From a virus, in IMG/VR virus record IMGVR_UViG_3300030430_002820, positions 1-32,810 of that record: a DNA stretch of 32,810 bases; one strand, 5' to 3'. The position numbers and the translations under genes were made by a program. Of this stretch, positions 1 to 8,954 are shown in pieces (the stretch's first letter is position 1; every line of letters begins with the position of its first letter). Below the pieces are notes generated by a model, which was not told the DNA's origin, made no database searches, and saw nothing but the letters and a program-made list of their open reading frames with translations.

Positions 1-3000
1 ATTACAGTTGTACCATTTAGTTGATATGCTGAAGCATTAACTACAGAAAAATGACCAGTACCAGATGAGGCTGTTATATTGCCTGCAAAAGTTGCATTTG
101 ACCCTGATTCTGTAATAACTAAAGCATTTGCACCTGCTGTATTGTTGAATAAATAAAAGTCATTATTTGAAAGTCCTCTTAATCCGTGATACCATTTTAA
201 ACTGCCATTTGTTTTGTATTGATATGATGCACCACTTGTATCATTTGCTCTATCTGCAATATAATCAGCACTTCCTGCACTATCTAAAGTTATTGATGTG
301 CCTGTTGCGCTTATACTACCTCCAACAGTAACAAGTCCTGTATTGGGGTTTAAAGCAAGATTTACCCCACCAGGCGTTAATATTTGACCTCCATTAACAG
401 TTACACTACCTGCAAAAGTTGCGTGGTCACCACTTAAAGTTAAATTAATCCCTGAGATTGTTTCAAGTTTTAAAGCACCTCTTTTATTACCTAAGTGAGA
501 TGAACCTAAAGTATTATTTATAAAAAATTGTTCTGCATCTGGATTAGTAGCTGTGTTATATATACTAAAAGCACTTGCACCACCTTCGCCAGCTTGTATT
601 CTTATTTCAGGATTTGTAGCACTTTGAATTAAGTTAATTACACCACCATTAGTTGTAGCGCTACCCACATAAACATTACCTGCAAAAGTTGCATTATCAT
701 TGTGTGCTAATATTAAAGCTGGTGTCGTCGTGCCAGCTCCTGAAGGTTTTGTAAAAAATCTTAAATCGGCACCATTTAAACTTGTTGTTCCGTGTGCATA
801 AACTATAGCATCTATACCTGCAACTTGTTTATGAGCATCGCCTTGTCCACTTGTAGCTGTAAAATAAACACCACCTATTTGGTCATTATCTGTTGTTGAG
901 CTTCCTTCTAACATAATAAATGAACCATTAGCATCACCATTTAAAGTTAAAAATCTACCATTAGAATCAGGTTTAAAGAATGTACCTGAGTTTATATTAC
1001 TAGTTGGATTTGTTTGTGTAATACCTACGTTACCTCCCCATCTTTGTAACACTAAAGGTGTTACATTAGTACCTCTTTTTACTGATTGTATAAATCCATA
1101 GTTACCAGATTCATCAACACCAAAGTTTAATAAGTTACCTGTTGATGCTGCTGTAGTTTTTATAACAAACTGTCCAAAAGTATCTATTGTGCTAAAAGTT
1201 ATATCTTCAACAACTTCTAATTTTGTATTAGGAACATCTGTTCCTATTCCAATATCTTTATTTGTTGCAATCCTAAGAGCGTTTTGAGAATTTATTTGTA
1301 AATCTAATGGCTTTGATGCATCATCAGTTGTAATTCTAGCATAGCTATCTCCGTGTCCTAATTTTAATTCCCTTGTTCCGATTGTAGTAACAACGTGCAA
1401 ATTATACTGAGGGCTTGTTGTTCCAATACCTACGCTACCTGTATCTCTTAATATGGTTAATCTTGTGCTTAATGAAGACGAACCAGTATTTATTTTGAAA
1501 GCATTATTTGCGCCATCATAATGCAAATATGCACCATTTGTTAATGAGGATGCTGCTGCGCCTTCTGTCATAAAAATACCATTATTTTCTGCACCAGTAT
1601 TTGAATTAAGTATTATATTAGCACCATCAGTATCTTGAATATGTAGGTTTTCTTGTGGCGAACTTGTTCCAATCCCAACAGTCCCATCTTCATTAACTCT
1701 CATTAACTCAGTACCAGCGTTGTGTTTGCTAATTAAAAATGACCTATCTGTTTGGTTATTATCGCTATCAATATCAATTCTAACTGATGAATTACTTTTT
1801 ATAAATTGAGTAAATACTGAATCTGAAACAGTTGCTGTATTTAAAGTTATGTTACCTGCAAATAATACATTTCCTGTGCTTTGTAATGTAATATCTGTCG
1901 TACCTGCTCTACCAATTCTTAAGTCATCTTCATAAGCATCTATTCTATAAAAAGCATAACTGCTATCGTGGTCTTCTGCTGTATGTAATTCTATTTGACC
2001 ACCTTCAGGTGAACCACTTGCACCCCCGTGTATTTTTAGTTTTCTTTCTCCACCATCTGCAACACCAATTACTACATCATTTGTAAAAGTTGCAAAGCCA
2101 TTTTTATTTATTGTAAACCTAGTTGTATTTGTATCTTGTACTCTAAATAAAGTATCTCCATCTGCATCTAAACCAGTTATATTCATTCTTAATCCACTAC
2201 CAGCATTAGAAGAATTAGCTTGTATAATAGGCGCTGAATTATCTATATTTATATTTCCAGTAAATAAATTTGGACTAGAACCATTTTGGTCAATGAATCC
2301 AGCTACTGTTATATCACTAGCAAAACTTGTGTTTCCTGAAGTATCAACAACTATATAATCATTTGTTCCTAATGCTGAATGTTTACTTAATTTGAATTTA
2401 TCGCTATCAGAATCATCAATACCTAAAGAAAAATGTTGAGTATTATTTGCTAAGAAATTTATATAAGGGTCAGCACCACCCTCGCCTTCAATTTGTACAG
2501 TTGCATTACCTGCACCTGTTCCAAATACAGTTAATTTTTTTGTAGGAGATTCAGTTCCAACACCTAACCTATCTGTTGAACCATCAGCCGTTACAAATGC
2601 AGTACCTGAAGTATTAAAAACTTTAAAGTCGTGGTCTTGAGTGTGTCCTGTTAAATTAACACCTTGTAGGTTAATAAATAAACCTGATGTTCCGTGTATA
2701 ATTTTGTATGTTTCTTGACCTGACCTAGTTAAATTAATAGCTGTTCCTGTTGAATCGATATTTAACTTACCACTTGATGTGGTAGTACCTATTAACAAAT
2801 TACCTGAACTATCAATTCTTGCTCTTTCTGATTGTCCAACAAAGAAGCTTATTCCATCGTGTCCATATACACCTAAACCATCTGCTGATGAACCATTATG
2901 GTCTAATGCTTTCAAACCTACTCCACCTGAACCTGCTGGGTCTTGACAACAAACACTTGCTCTGAGTGATAAATATTTGCTATTGTCAAATCCATCAATA

Positions 3001-4712
3001 ATTACATTTCCTGTAAAAGTTGTTGTTCCGAAACTATTAGTATTACCTGCTGCTGTAACACTACCAGAAAAAGTGCCTGATGTTGCAGATAATGCTGTTA
3101 TTGTAGTATTTCCAAAACTATTTGAATTGCCACTTGCTATTACACTTGCACTTGATGTTATAGCACCTGATGAAATTGTACCAGCAAAAGTTGCATTACC
3201 TGTGCTTGATGCTATTCTAAATCTTTCTGTATTACCTCCAGTTGAAAAAATTATATTAGACTGACTTCTTATTGCTAAATCGTTAGCAGCAGAAGTACCT
3301 ATCATTTGTCCCCCTGTATCTACTAATTGAATGCCACCTTTGAAGGTAGAACCATCCATAAATCTAATTCTTTTATTTACTGATGGGCTAATTTCGATAT
3401 CTCCGCCAAAAATTGATTTTGTGCCACTTATTGCAATAGGTGCGTCTGTCAGTGTATTACTGTCAGACCACATTACTACATCATTAGCAGTACCACTACC
3501 ATCAACAGCACCAGTTGCGTTTATTGTAACTGTTTGATTACTTACGGATGTTGTTACATTAGTACCACCAGCTATAGTAAATGTTTGTGAATCTAAATCT
3601 ACTGAACCAGTACCGCTATCACCAACTATGTCTAAATCTTGTGCTGTAATTTGTGCATCTACATAAGCTTTGTTAGCCGCATCTGTAGAAGCACTTACAG
3701 TATCAACTCCTTGTATTCTTCCTGTTCCACCCAGTGTTATATCTCCGCCATCTACTGTAATATCACCTGAAAAACTTGCATCACCATCAACATCTAAAGT
3801 GTGTGTAGGTACTGCGAAAGGGTCTGTGTTTCCTATAATAACTTTTGGTTGATTAGTACCTGTGTTATGTATAGCCATAGCGCTTGTATAATTTGTTCCA
3901 TTTACACTGAATGTTAAAGCACCTTTATGCTCACTTCCATCAATTATCCTTGAAAAAATACCTGAATAACTTTTTACTCCATTGTTGGCAGCATTATTAC
4001 CTCTAAACTCTACAACACCTAACGTGTCATTATCTGCAGGTGCACCAGCATTTCTATATAAAACTAAATCAGGTGCAGAAGCAGCAGAAGTATCAGTGCC
4101 AATCAATAAAAGATTTTCAGCAGTAGAATCTGTTGTAGATTGTATTACTGGTGCACTTGAACTACTTACTGTAATAGAACCTGTAAAATTACCAGTAGTA
4201 GCTTCTAAGCCGCCTATGACTAGACCTGCTTTTGTATAGCCTGTTCCGCTTGTGTTTACTGTTGTAGTGGGTTCAACTTGTAATGATTTAAATAGTTTGA
4301 ATTTATCATCACTTTCATCTCTAAATAGGCCTGCAAATAAAGTAGTGCTACTTGGAGTATATTTGCCATAGAAACCTATGTCAACAGCATCTGTAGATGT
4401 GTTATTGTTTGCTAAAACAATCAAAGGGTCTTTGACCGTAAGTGTATCTGTACCTACTGTAGTTAAACTACCTTCTACAACTAAGTTACCTGTAACTGTT
4501 AGATTGCCACCAAACTTACCATCACCTGAAGCATGAAATTGTACAGTCGGAGTAACACCGACACCTATTTGTGTAGTTGATAAAAATAATGGACTGTTGT
4601 TACCAAAACCATCTGTTATTCTTTTTGCACCAGTCGTTAAGTTACCATTGTCAGTAAGTTTTATTAGAGACTGGTAAGTATCTTTTATTTTATTTCCTGA
4701 AAGTGTTGCCAT
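1..4712 (-). CDS. Giant repetitive tail fibre protein, C-terminus outside window
   Basis: The reading frame is open from the ATG at 4712 to the window edge, giving at least 1570 residues. The protein is built of short beta-rich repeats: segments of the form TFAGNVTVxG or FTGSITV recur throughout. Heptad-like tail-fibre signatures of the VGIGTxSPxxxLHV type occur near residues 715, 1014, 1094 and 1155. Such repeats are typical of trimeric receptor-binding fibres of phages of aquatic bacteria, which bind the host surface at the tail tip. The N-terminus (MATLSGNKIKDTYQSLIKL) is the likely virion attachment part and is conserved-looking. The C-terminal end, where an S74-type chaperone domain often sits, is not in view. 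The gene is the last of the structural operon and follows a 30-codon gene by 2 nt. Fibre assignment is strong; the receptor is unknown. Confidence 0.85.
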   Translation of the reverse strand, partial: MATLSGNKIKDTYQSLIKLTDNGNLTTGAKRITDGFGNNSPLFLSTTQIGVGVTPTVQFHASGDGKFGGNLTVTGNLVVEGSLTTVGTDTLTVKDPLIVLANNNTSTDAVDIGFYGKYTPSSTTLFAGLFRDESDDKFKLFKSLQVEPTTTVNTSGTGYTKAGLVIGGLEATTGNFTGSITVSSSSAPVIQSTTDSTAENLLLIGTDTSAASAPDLVLYRNAGAPADNDTLGVVEFRGNNAANNGVKSYSGIFSRIIDGSEHKGALTFSVNGTNYTSAMAIHNTGTNQPKVIIGNTDPFAVPTHTLDVDGDASFSGDITVDGGDITLGGTGRIQGVDTVSASTDAANKAYVDAQITAQDLDIVGDSGTGSVDLDSQTFTIAGGTNVTTSVSNQTVTINATGAVDGSGTANDVVMWSDSNTLTDAPIAISGTKSIFGGDIEISPSVNKRIRFMDGSTFKGGIQLVDTGGQMIGTSAANDLAIRSQSNIIFSTGGNTERFRIASSTGNATFAGTISSGAITSSASVIASGNSNSFGNTTITALSATSGTFSGSVTAAGNTNSFGTTTFTGNVIIDGFDNSKYLSLRASVCCQDPAGSGGVGLKALDHNGSSADGLGVYGHDGISFFVGQSERARIDSSGNLLIGTTTSSGKLNIDSTGTAINLTRSGQETYKIIHGTSGLFINLQGVNLTGHTQDHDFKVFNTSGTAFVTADGSTDRLGVGTESPTKKLTVFGTGAGNATVQIEGEGGADPYINFLANNTQHFSLGIDDSDSDKFKLSKHSALGTNDYIVVDTSGNTSFASDITVAGFIDQNGSSPNLFTGNINIDNSAPIIQANSSNAGSGLRMNITGLDADGDTLFRVQDTNTTRFTINKNGFATFTNDVVIGVADGGERKLKIHGGASGSPEGGQIELHTAEDHDSSYAFYRIDAYEDDLRIGRAGTTDITLQSTGNVLFAGNITLNTATVSDSVFTQFIKSNSSVRIDIDSDNNQTDRSFLISKHNAGTELMRVNEDGTVGIGTSSPQENLHIQDTDGANIILNSNTGAENNGIFMTEGAAASSLTNGAYLHYDGANNAFKINTGSSSLSTRLTILRDTGSVGIGTTSPQYNLHVVTTIGTRELKLGHGDSYARITTDDASKPLDLQINSQNALRIATNKDIGIGTDVPNTKLEVVEDITFSTIDTFGQFVIKTTAASTGNLLNFGVDESGNYGFIQSVKRGTNVTPLVLQRWGGNVGITQTNPTSNINSGTFFKPDSNGRFLTLNGDANGSFIMLEGSSTTDNDQIGGVYFTATSGQGDAHKQVAGIDAIVYAHGTTSLNGADLRFFTKPSGAGTTTPALILAHNDNATFAGNVYVGSATTNGGVINLIQSATNPEIRIQAGEGGASAFSIYNTATNPDAEQFFINNTLGSSHLGNKRGALKLETISGINLTLSGDHATFAGSVTVNGGQILTPGGVNLALNPNTGLVTVGGSISATGTSITLDSAGSADYIADRANDTSGASYQYKTNGSLKWYHGLRGLSNNDFYLFNNTAGANALVITESGSNATFAGNITASSGTGHFSVVNASAYQLNGTTV

Positions 4713-4714
4713 AT

Positions 4715-4807
4715 TTATTTAGTTGCTTTCTTTTTTAAATAGATTAACAATTTCTTTATATTCCCTTTTTTAGGTTTATATGTCTTCTTTTTATCTAAAG
4801 TACCCAC
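4715..4807 (-). CDS. Small basic protein, 30 aa, GTG start
   Basis: An open frame fills the gap between the connector gene and the fibre. It begins at a GTG overlapping the last 13 nt of the connector gene and ends 2 nt before the fibre ATG. The product starts VGTLDKKKTYKPKKGN and ends LLIYLKKKATK; about half the residues are lysine. No ATG is available in this frame, so the start is inferred from the overlap. The tight fit in the operon and the strongly biased composition argue for a real gene, but AT-rich DNA also gives lysine-rich chance frames. Function unknown; a DNA- or virion-binding peptide is possible. Confidence 0.45.
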   Translation of the reverse strand: MGTLDKKKTYKPKKGNIKKLLIYLKKKATK

Positions 4808-5304
4808 CCTTGAAATAAAGCATCTTTATCAGGGTATATGTCATCATTTGAATTGCTTGTATATTCTGGAAACAAAGACTGATTGAAACTCATGTAATCA
4901 ATAAATCTTTGTGTATAATATTCAGCATATTCCCTTTCTTTTTGAACTAAATAATCTACTTCTTCTTTACTAACAAGCTGTGAGTTTTCACTCTGATGTT
5001 TAAATACACCACCATTAGAAATACTATAACTGGCAAAAGGAAGATATTCTACCATAGCATAATGAATTAACATAGGTTGTATAAAATCATTTACAAGTGT
5101 AAGATAATTACCTGTCAATGATGCACCACCTGTGCCTAAAATATCATTACTAATTTTATTATATAAATCAGTACCAAGAAAATTCTGTATGTGTATTTCT
5201 TGAGCTAACTCAATAAATTGTATAAATTTATCTGTATCAACATTAGCGTTTAACGCTGTGTTTTTTACTATATCACTTCTTCTTATAAATAGTGCTTTTG
5301 CCAT
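4795..5304 (-). CDS. Head-tail connector-like protein (DUF6712-like)
   Basis: A 169-residue protein starting MAKALFIRRSDIVKNTALN. It resembles a family seen next to portal genes in Bacteroidetes phages (I recall it as DUF6712). It is largely helical, with a conserved-looking centre (NYLTLVNDFIQPMLIHYAMVE) and the end DALFQGWVL. Its ATG overlaps the portal stop codon by one base (TAATG), so the two are probably translationally coupled. Position beside the portal and size fit a head completion or adaptor protein, analogous in place to HK97 gp6, but the fold is not proven from sequence. The basis is context plus family resemblance. Confidence 0.65.
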   Translation of the reverse strand: MAKALFIRRSDIVKNTALNANVDTDKFIQFIELAQEIHIQNFLGTDLYNKISNDILGTGGASLTGNYLTLVNDFIQPMLIHYAMVEYLPFASYSISNGGVFKHQSENSQLVSKEEVDYLVQKEREYAEYYTQRFIDYMSFNQSLFPEYTSNSNDDIYPDKDALFQGWVL

Positions 5305-6533
5305 TATTCTTCTATTTCTTGTTCAGTATCTTGTTGTTCTTCTTGTTCTTCTTCTTTTTTAATACCTGTCTCCTTTTCGACTTCTGCATCTGTGAGTGCA
5401 TTTGTTAAATCAGTAAACTCAAGTGGTTGTAAAGTTTTGAAGTATATATCTAATTCAATATTGTTGTATTCTAATATTTTTTCTAGTTCATCAAGTATAG
5501 TAACTTGCATTGGCCTAATAACTGTATTATCCATAAGTATAGAAGCTGTTTGTAGTTCCTCAGCATTGTTACCTAAACCTGTATTATCTTTTATACCAAC
5601 TAACATAGGCGATACAATTCTGTGCGATACCATAACTTTTCTCATAGATTCATCTGATAAGAACTTATATTGTTCATGGGCATCTGATAAAATTACAGGC
5701 TCAATGTTTGCTGCTAATTCTTTACTATCATTAAAAGCTAAAATAAAACGACCAGCATTTGAACTTCCGCTAAATTTTTCTTTTATTCTGTGTTCTATTC
5801 TTTCTCTTTGGTCATCTGGTGGAACACCATTGTTAAAGTTAATTAACATACTTGGTGCTAAACCATTTTGTATATTATTTATATGATAGTTTGCAATTTC
5901 TTCTTCTAACTCTGCATATTGTAATCCACCTTGATAATCTACTGGAGCGTAATAATAAAATCCAGCTTTATAAGGTCTTATATATAAAATTTCTAATCCA
6001 GAGTTACTCATACCAAAAGCAGGTATTCTCCTTACTTTTGTATTTGATTTTACTTCTTTCCAATCCTTAGCGTAGTAGTAAGCCTTTACTAGACCGTCTT
6101 TTCCTGCCTTCTCTGCCCTTAACGACTCAACAGCTATGTGTTCTACCTGAACAATTTTAGAACGGTCTTTAGAATAGATTATTTGAAGTGCAGCTTGGCC
6201 CATCATTTTATAATCATAGCATATTCTTTTCATGATATGTTTTTTAAACAATTCTTTCATTTGCTTATATGCTTCAGGTTTGTCTTCACTTTCTACAGCT
6301 TCAATACCTTTACCATATATCATTTCTGATATTCCGTTTATAGCTGCATTGTTTGTTGGTGAACCATTATATCTATCTATTAAATATTGGAAATAATCAT
6401 TGTCCTCACCGTATTCAACATAGTCCTTATTATATTGTTCAATGATTTCTGGTCTTGTATAAGAGTTTAGATTGACAACATGTATTTCACCGTTGCCTTT
6501 ATTTAGTTTTGTATTAGTTCTTTTTTTTGTCAT
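5304..6533 (-). CDS. Portal protein
   Basis: A 409-residue protein of the length expected for HK97/PBSX-type portals, which form the dodecameric ring at the capsid vertex through which DNA is packaged by the terminase. Visible portal-like stretches are YGSPTNNAAINGISEMIYG-type text near residues 55-75, YYYAPVDYQGGLQYAELEEEIANYH near 195-220, the aromatic/NG loop NGLAPSMLINFNNG near 225-240, and SPMLVGIKDNTGLGNNAEEL near 310-330, the stretch corresponding to the portal clip/stem end. The C-terminus is a glutamate-rich tail (residues about 385-409). The start ATG overlaps the stop of the 111-residue gene by 4 nt (ATGA). Placement after the capsid gene in transcription order is unusual. Confidence 0.85.
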   Translation of the reverse strand: MTKKRTNTKLNKGNGEIHVVNLNSYTRPEIIEQYNKDYVEYGEDNDYFQYLIDRYNGSPTNNAAINGISEMIYGKGIEAVESEDKPEAYKQMKELFKKHIMKRICYDYKMMGQAALQIIYSKDRSKIVQVEHIAVESLRAEKAGKDGLVKAYYYAKDWKEVKSNTKVRRIPAFGMSNSGLEILYIRPYKAGFYYYAPVDYQGGLQYAELEEEIANYHINNIQNGLAPSMLINFNNGVPPDDQRERIEHRIKEKFSGSSNAGRFILAFNDSKELAANIEPVILSDAHEQYKFLSDESMRKVMVSHRIVSPMLVGIKDNTGLGNNAEELQTASILMDNTVIRPMQVTILDELEKILEYNNIELDIYFKTLQPLEFTDLTNALTDAEVEKETGIKKEEEQEEQQDTEQEIEE

Positions 6534-6865
6534 AATATTACAAAGTCATTGTCATAAGAGTTTTCTGTAGTGTACTCTCCAGAATGTACATCAAATATAT
6601 TAAAATTAGTTTGGTCTGTACAAAAAATAGCACCTCTGTATATAATTGTAGAACCATCTTTTACTTTAAAAGTATAGAATCTACCCTCTTTTAAACTGAA
6701 GAATCCAGTAATAGTCATGTAACCATTAGCATTAGTTACATCAATTCCTATGTTAGAAGATACTCTTGTAGATTTATCTAATAATTCAAAAGTAGGACTA
6801 GATGCAGCACTTCTAGGTATTATCTTAAAAGTCTGTCCACCTGTAGATGTGTTAAGTATAATCAT
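6530..6865 (-). CDS. Conserved structural-operon protein, 111 aa, function unknown
   Basis: A short beta-rich protein (MIILNTSTGGQTFKIIPR...) lying between the tail tube and the portal. It lacks transmembrane segments, cysteine clusters (one Cys only) and recognisable enzyme motifs. The pattern NGYMTITGFFSLKEGRFYTFKVKDGSTIIYRG suggests a beta-sandwich. Similar short proteins occur at this place in flavobacterial phage genomes, so a head-tail joining or minor tail role is plausible. A terminator lies just upstream, so its expression depends on read-through or an own promoter. Overlaps the portal gene start by ATGA. Confidence 0.6.
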   Translation of the reverse strand: MIILNTSTGGQTFKIIPRSAASSPTFELLDKSTRVSSNIGIDVTNANGYMTITGFFSLKEGRFYTFKVKDGSTIIYRGAIFCTDQTNFNIFDVHSGEYTTENSYDNDFVIL

Positions 6866-6901
6866 ATTATAAATAACAAATAATATTTAATTTGTTTATA
6901 T

Positions 6902-6928
6902 AAAAAAAGGGATACATCAAGCATCCCT
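6902..6928 (-). terminator. Rho-independent terminator after tail tube gene
   Basis: On the minus strand the RNA forms a 7-bp stem GGGATGC/GTATCCC with a 5-nt loop, followed directly by seven U. It starts 26 nt after the tail tube stop codon and precedes the 111-residue gene. It would reduce expression of the portal and later genes relative to the tail tube. Confidence 0.85.
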
Positions 6929-6953
6929 CTTTTATACAAAGTAAATTTAATTA

Positions 6954-7526
6954 TTAAGAATTACTTCCTTCTGTGATTGTTATAGTTCCAGAAATCCCAG
7001 CAAATTGACTAAAAGGAAAAGTACCACTCGTTGCATCCACTACCATAAAGTTAGCAGGTTTTCTTTCCGAAGCCGATAAAGTAAGTGTATAACCACTCAA
7101 ATCTCCCATAGCCGCACCAGTTACTATTGTACCACCAGATACATCAGCACCATGCTCTAATCCCATCAACATACAATTTCCATTGTAATCTTCGACAACT
7201 ACATGAGGTCTTCCAAAAGCTAATAATTTTAATTCTTTATTATCTTCCTTACTTAATTTGTGTAGTGTTAAATTTAGTGTTTGTTCGAAGAATGTAGTAC
7301 CATTTTCTCTTGAAGCAGTAATATTCGATTCAAACGATGAGTTACCTTTAACTTCATATTTAAATGCAGTTAAATTATTACTTGCATCGCCTGTCATGTT
7401 TGTAATTTCGTCATCTGTTTCAGTAACTGTACCCAAACTACCAAAATCTACAAAGTAAACATTTCTAATACCACCAACTACGTCTTTACATGGTTCTTTT
7501 CTACCTCTTGTTAAATTACATGCCAT
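6954..7526 (-). CDS. Major tail tube protein
   Basis: A 190-residue protein beginning MACNLTRGRKEPCKDVVGG. The size, the alternating beta-strand pattern and the N-terminal cysteine-containing RGRxxPCKDxVGG text fit tail tube subunits of flavobacterial siphoviruses. Subunits of this family stack as hexameric rings around the tape measure. The gene sits between two rho-independent terminators (7542-7580 upstream and 6902-6928 downstream), as expected for an abundant product expressed from its own transcript. The start is the ATG 15 nt after an A-rich T-stretch; no Shine-Dalgarno. Alternative: another abundant virion protein. Confidence 0.7.
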   Translation of the reverse strand: MACNLTRGRKEPCKDVVGGIRNVYFVDFGSLGTVTETDDEITNMTGDASNNLTAFKYEVKGNSSFESNITASRENGTTFFEQTLNLTLHKLSKEDNKELKLLAFGRPHVVVEDYNGNCMLMGLEHGADVSGGTIVTGAAMGDLSGYTLTLSASERKPANFMVVDATSGTFPFSQFAGISGTITITEGSNS

Positions 7527-7541
7527 ATTATTATTATTATT

Positions 7542-7580
7542 AAAAAAAAAAGGTAGATAGGCATATACCCACCTACCTTA
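7542..7580 (-). terminator. Rho-independent terminator after major capsid gene
   Basis: Minus-strand RNA: outer stem AAGGTAG/CTACCTT, with a further inner GG/CC-containing stem, followed by nine U. It begins 18 nt after the major capsid stop and ends 16 nt before the tail tube ATG. Confidence 0.85.
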
Positions 7581-7598
7581 ATTTATGTTAAACTATTA

Positions 7599-8501
7599 TT
7601 ATGAGTATAATACTATATCACTTCCGATTCCATGCTGAACACCAGCACTTCCTCTTAAAATGATTCTTACATTTTGACTTCCATCAATATCTGCCATATC
7701 AATTAACTTAACTTCTTGCCAGTCATTTAATAGACCTGTTCCGAAGAATAAGTTAGAAGATTCTGCAGCAACCATTTTATTATCTCCTAGTCCAGGAGCT
7801 GTAAATAATGGAATACCTTGAAAGTTCATTTCTGTTTTGCCAACGTTATATAGCTCTCTATATCCTAAAGCTGCTTGAGCTTGTACATATAATTTAGCTG
7901 CACTTGTTGGAATGTAAATGTTAACGTCTTCTTTGCTATATACTGCAGATGGAATAGCATCAACTACTTTTCCTAATTCTGCAATAATGTTACCAGCAGT
8001 CAATCCACCACCTACAACTGCAACGTCAACGACGTCTGCGTCTGCTGCAAGTAAAGCTTGGAATCCATCAAATTCACCAGCATTAGCTGTTGCTCCTTGC
8101 CAAATGTTTTGCTCAACTTTTTGAGCTACTTTAGCTGCAACCTGTGCAATTAAGAAATCAGAAAATCTTTTTGGTAAGTTGTCATATTGACTGAAGCCCA
8201 TTGATTGAGCATCCCAATCTTGTCTGAAATCTTTTTTACATAGCTGAAGGTTTACTTGAAATTCTTCTGGTTGTAAGATTCTTTCTGTTAATGTTACATT
8301 TGAAGTTGGATTAAAGTCGCAAGAAGCATCTTTTAAAATGTCATTCATTGATAGCTTTTTAATCACTTCTTTAAATTTAATATTGGGTTTAATTGAAACC
8401 CCTCCTTGTGATAAAGTTACACCACTTAGCAAAGCTGCTGCAATATATTCACCTGCAAACTCGCCTGCATAAGAAGTAGTTATCGAAGTTGTAGTCGCCA
8501 T
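7599..8501 (-). CDS. Major capsid protein (HK97-like)
   Basis: A 300-residue protein in the place expected for the main capsid subunit: after protease, scaffold and decoration genes and before the tail tube. The central part (FSDFLIAQVAAKVAQKVEQNIW, residues about 123-144) looks like the spine helix region of the HK97 fold, and the C-terminal half (residues about 205-300; GIPLFTAPGLGDNKMVAA and later beta strands) like the A domain. There is no long N-terminal delta domain; scaffold function is supplied by the separate acidic gene upstream. A strong terminator follows, fitting high expression. The ATG is preceded by an A-rich leader with no Shine-Dalgarno. Confidence 0.85.
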   Translation of the reverse strand: MATTTSITTSYAGEFAGEYIAAALLSGVTLSQGGVSIKPNIKFKEVIKKLSMNDILKDASCDFNPTSNVTLTERILQPEEFQVNLQLCKKDFRQDWDAQSMGFSQYDNLPKRFSDFLIAQVAAKVAQKVEQNIWQGATANAGEFDGFQALLAADADVVDVAVVGGGLTAGNIIAELGKVVDAIPSAVYSKEDVNIYIPTSAAKLYVQAQAALGYRELYNVGKTEMNFQGIPLFTAPGLGDNKMVAAESSNLFFGTGLLNDWQEVKLIDMADIDGSQNVRIILRGSAGVQHGIGSDIVLYS

Positions 8502-8526
8502 ATCTTTTTTCTTTTTTTATTTATTA

Positions 8527-8943
8527 TTATAATTCACCAACTGTAATTGAAGAACTAGCATTACCATTTCCATATACGAAATAGCTAGTGCCGTCAGAAT
8601 GTATTTCAATGAAATCACCGATACTTTCTGCACCATCTTCAAATGTTACTTTGTCAACTGCATCAGCTTCAACGATAGCTCCGTTTACAATTATACCGCC
8701 GTTAATAGTGTCTCTATTATCTGCTGGAGATTGTACTACGAAGTCAGTTGTAAATGCTGCTGATACAACAAATTTTGCTTTCCATCCTGCTGTTGGAGCA
8801 GGTAAAGTTACTGTGTAACCTGTTCCAGAAATCTTAAATACTTTTCCAGAATCTGCTAGACTTAATGAGCCTGATGCTGAAACTAATTCATAATCATCAA
8901 AAATTCTCATTACATCATCACTAACGTGTGTTAATACTGCCAT
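8527..8943 (-). CDS. Probable capsid decoration/stabilisation protein
   Basis: A 138-residue beta-rich protein (MAVLTHVSDDVMRIFDDYE...). The middle (KVFKISGTGYTVTLPAPTAGWKAKF) is typical of small virion surface proteins with a jelly-roll or Ig-like look. It is encoded between the scaffold and the major capsid gene, the usual site for decoration proteins. Spacing to the scaffold is 11 nt and to the capsid gene 25 nt, so all three are one operon. No catalytic residues seen. Could instead be a head fibre base; the virion role is inferred from position. Confidence 0.55.
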   Translation of the reverse strand: MAVLTHVSDDVMRIFDDYELVSASGSLSLADSGKVFKISGTGYTVTLPAPTAGWKAKFVVSAAFTTDFVVQSPADNRDTINGGIIVNGAIVEADAVDKVTFEDGAESIGDFIEIHSDGTSYFVYGNGNASSSITVGEL

Positions 8944-8954
8944 AATTTTATTAT

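Noticed and set aside
2977-4239. Several open frames of 60-95 codons on the plus strand
   Set aside because: They lie opposite the tail fibre frame, are rich in V, P and S as expected from its antisense, and have no leader or neighbours of their own.
5392-6329. Plus-strand open frames of 63-164 codons opposite the portal
   Set aside because: Antisense shadows: the minus strand encodes a complete portal with family-like motifs across the same bases.
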